From Cristatella mucedo (Eukaryota > Bryozoa > Phylactolaemata > Cristatellidae), in contig WPIO01000051.1 of NCBI GenBank assembly GCA_009760855.2, positions 111,001-175,000 on the forward strand: a DNA stretch of 64,000 bases, written 5' to 3'. Below, in pieces: positions 63,202 to 64,000 of the stretch (its first letter is position 1; each line of letters begins with the position of its first letter). A program made the position numbers and the translations under genes. The notes below the pieces were generated by a model. That model was not told the DNA's origin. It saw nothing but the letters and a program-made list of their open reading frames with translations, and did not search any database.

Positions 63202-63999
63202 TGACTGAAGACAGGCACACAGACAGACAGATATACATACTGACAGAGACAGACAAACAGACAGACAGACAAGGGGATAGAAAACACCAGCATCTGAGTT
63301 GGCAGCATCAGTGACTCAGTAAAATAAAGTGAGATTAGATTTACGATCTAAATTAACGTTTTGTGACTTCGGACATAAAACCGAAGATTAACGTTATCAA
63401 GGTCGAATGCCCCCTAGTAAGATCATCCAAAGACACTGTTCCAGAATATCAAAGAACACCACGGTCATCGGTGGTAGTGTGACGAGTTATAACCGTGCTA
63501 ACTTTGTGGTCTATGTTGATCCTCCTGATCCATTTCCTTTCTTTGACACCCTTATACTGCTGGTAAGTTCACTGGGCCAAAGGTAAAGCAAATTTGCAAA
63601 AAAGCATAACAAGTCATTATGATCATACCATAATCATATGTTCGACACTTTTTGGCTAAGAAAATCCTAAATGCTGCAAGAACTTAAAACTAACAGTTAT
63701 ACAAATCATGAGCTGTCATCTGTCTACGTCACGTGCAGCCACTACCACAATCATGCCTACGCAGGCAGTGGCTCCAAACCGCTTCAGTTTGTGTCTTAGT
63801 ATACAATTCATTGCTGTAATCTATTCAAAAAAGCAATACCAGACATCAGAGAGATCATCCTTACCCGTAGGTATCCAGACAATCGATGCCGGAATGAATC
63901 GACGTCACCATCCAGCCACACAAAATTTAAAAGGAAGCTGTCACCGCTCCAAAATGGTGCGTCGAATGCCAGATAAATCTTATTCGTTGTGCCAAACTG
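55435..63999 (-). CDS. SMOX/PAOX: Polyamine/spermine oxidase, C-terminal half (partial at right edge)
   Basis: FAD-dependent amine oxidases of this family oxidise spermine, spermidine or their acetyl forms, releasing hydrogen peroxide, in the cytosol or peroxisome. Four minus-strand exons join in phase to 221 residues. FGTTNKIYLAFDAPFW at the window edge matches FGTxNKIFLEFExPFW of animal SMOX and PAOX. It is followed by SLLEGWIAGAAAERMEMVDD, PKPKLVLRTRW, YGSYSSIPPG, and the FAD-contact motif LLFAGEGTHVNDYSTVHGAF. The C-terminus LK has no SKL/PGL-type peroxisomal signal. A Gly/Ser/acidic insert follows the first visible exon. The GEATH of vertebrate enzymes is GEGTH here. SMOX and PAOX cannot be separated from this half. 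The promoter and flavin-binding N-terminus lie beyond 64000. Confidence 0.93.
56290..56690 (-). mobile_element. LINE copy N in amine oxidase intron
   Basis: A well-preserved 3' end on the minus strand lies in the last intron of the amine oxidase gene. It has a (TAA)n tail at 56290, the complete 3' UTR, and about 55 terminal codons including SFGDRAFSSYAPKAWNSLPT. It is truncated at about 56690. Confidence 0.92.
57760..57875 (+). mobile_element. SINE-1 copy e, diverged
   Basis: Plus strand in the last amine oxidase intron. The head retains CACTCGCCTTTGACGACCAA and the tail AAAGCGCCTGGATAGAGATT followed by CACTCTACAAGTGAATTATT. The B-box is damaged. Confidence 0.72.
58670..58778 (-). CDS. SMOX/PAOX: Amine oxidase exon (RWHNTDYVYGSYSS...)
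   Basis: This exon of 109 nt follows TTGTTGTTGCAG and ends at AAG|GTCCGT, phase 2 to phase 0. It encodes TRWHNTDYVYGSYSSIPPGL, equivalent to [20 protein letters not shown], and an IRAYAEPI stretch equivalent to LAKPL. The donor is weak, but phase and homology demand it. Confidence 0.9.
58912..59055 (+). mobile_element. SINE-2 copy c
   Basis: Plus strand in the intron between the second- and third-last visible amine oxidase exons. B-box AAAGGGTTCGAGTCTTG and tail GACTCTTCTGTATGTTGC plus GAGGCTGTAGAATAAGCC match the family. Confidence 0.78.
59411..59673 (-). CDS. SMOX/PAOX: Amine oxidase exon (GWIAG...PKPKLVLR)
   Basis: This exon of 263 nt lies between TTTTGTTAG and CTGAG|GTGAGG, phase 0 to phase 2. 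It opens with a low-complexity stretch of Gly, Ser and Glu, then WWKHVVHFHSVRHHPSLLEG and the helix MEMVDDEAVLVTCWQLLASF, matching the HVLSGWICGEEALVMEKCDD region of vertebrate SMOX. Confidence 0.93.
60475..60850 (-). mobile_element. LINE copy O in amine oxidase intron, old
   Basis: A minus-strand 3' end has an AATAATAATAAGAAGAAG tail. The family landmarks GGCATTTTGCG and TTTCAGGCTTTGGGTGCATA are present but diverged, and the copy fades near 60850. Confidence 0.78.
60940..61020. repeat. Long imperfect palindrome
   Basis: The centre is between 60979 and 60980. GATATGCAGATCA pairs with TGATCTGCATATC without a loop, then one mismatch, then TCACACT with AGTGTGA. Weaker pairing continues to about 40 nt on each side. 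It lies in an amine oxidase intron. Confidence 0.9.
61068..61139. repeat. (GA)n microsatellite in amine oxidase intron
   Basis: About 70 bp of GA, followed at 61170-61325 by interrupted GT. Confidence 0.96.
62655..62785 (+). mobile_element. SINE-2 copy d, diverged
   Basis: Plus strand. The tail AAAGGCTCTTCAGTGGCAAT and GAGGCTGTTCAATCGGCC matches the family; the head keeps GGGGGTTAAAGTC where the B-box should be. Confidence 0.65.
63058..63272. repeat. (GACA)n tetranucleotide array in amine oxidase intron
   Basis: About 215 bp of GACA repeats with variants. Minus-strand frames read (CLSV)n and are artefacts. Confidence 0.96.
63865..63999 (-). CDS. SMOX/PAOX: Amine oxidase exon (FGTTNKIYLAF...), edge-truncated
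   Basis: 45 codons are visible, in frame from 63999, ending SFRHRLSGYLR at a CGG|GTAAGG donor in phase 0. The segment DAPFWSGDSFLLNFVWLDGD aligns with the substrate-domain strand region of SMOX. The exon continues past the window. Confidence 0.93.
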
Positions 64000-64000
64000 T

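Noticed and set aside
62871-63308. Long (CLSV)n frames
   Set aside because: Artefacts of the GACA array in an intron.

Overview
The window is animal nuclear DNA: intron-rich, dense in microsatellites, and full of non-LTR retrotransposon copies and tRNA-derived SINEs. No bacterial operons, rRNA genes or CRISPR arrays are seen. An invertebrate-type troponin I makes the source an invertebrate metazoan, plausibly a lophotrochozoan such as a flatworm or mollusc. That placement is inference, because no species-specific marker is visible.

Two genes can be reconstructed exon by exon with matching splice phases, both on the minus strand. The first is troponin I, with coding exons from about 15369 down to 6772 and a tentative terminal exon near 6502-6543. 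It encodes at least 353 residues. An unusually long, charged, Glu/Arg/Gln-rich N-terminal extension precedes the conserved troponin C/T-binding coiled coil and the inhibitory segment GKFVKPVLKKISK. A 5.6 kb intron separates the first coding exon from the rest and hosts a truncated LINE. The second is a flavin-dependent polyamine/spermine oxidase. Its last four exons (63865-63999, 59411-59673, 58670-58778, 55435-55593) are in the window and its 5' part lies beyond the right edge. Weaker candidates are a plus-strand exon with a 39-unit CAG (polyglutamine) tract at 17882-18024, a plus-strand reading frame at 47522-48080 interrupted by a 22-nt intron-like segment, and a possible minus-strand first exon near 34726-34740.

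The rest is mostly repeats. One L2/CR1-like LINE family occurs at least 15 times, nearly always truncated at its 5' end and ending in a (TTA)n or (TAA)n tail. Two copies (about 22707-23339 and 28921-29555) look almost identical. One tRNA-derived SINE family shares its 3' tail with this LINE, which suggests it borrows the LINE machinery. A second SINE family and a third dispersed repeat of about 170 bp are also present.

Layout: 1-6500, CpG-rich and repeat-bearing sequence without a recognisable gene; 6500-15400, troponin I; 15400-21300, GC-rich, GA-rich and trinucleotide-rich DNA with possible promoter elements and the polyglutamine exon; 22000-23550, nested LINEs; 24225-26650, a diverged tandem satellite of about 170-180 bp that reverses orientation at about 25585; 27000-55000, a repeat-dominated interval; 55100-64000, the amine oxidase with repeat-filled introns. 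The most unusual structures are the inverted satellite array, the GC donor and acidic/basic helix extension of troponin I, the SINE-LINE shared tail, a 12-bp minisatellite open in several frames, and several perfect palindromes. I found no convincing new defence or enzymatic system.
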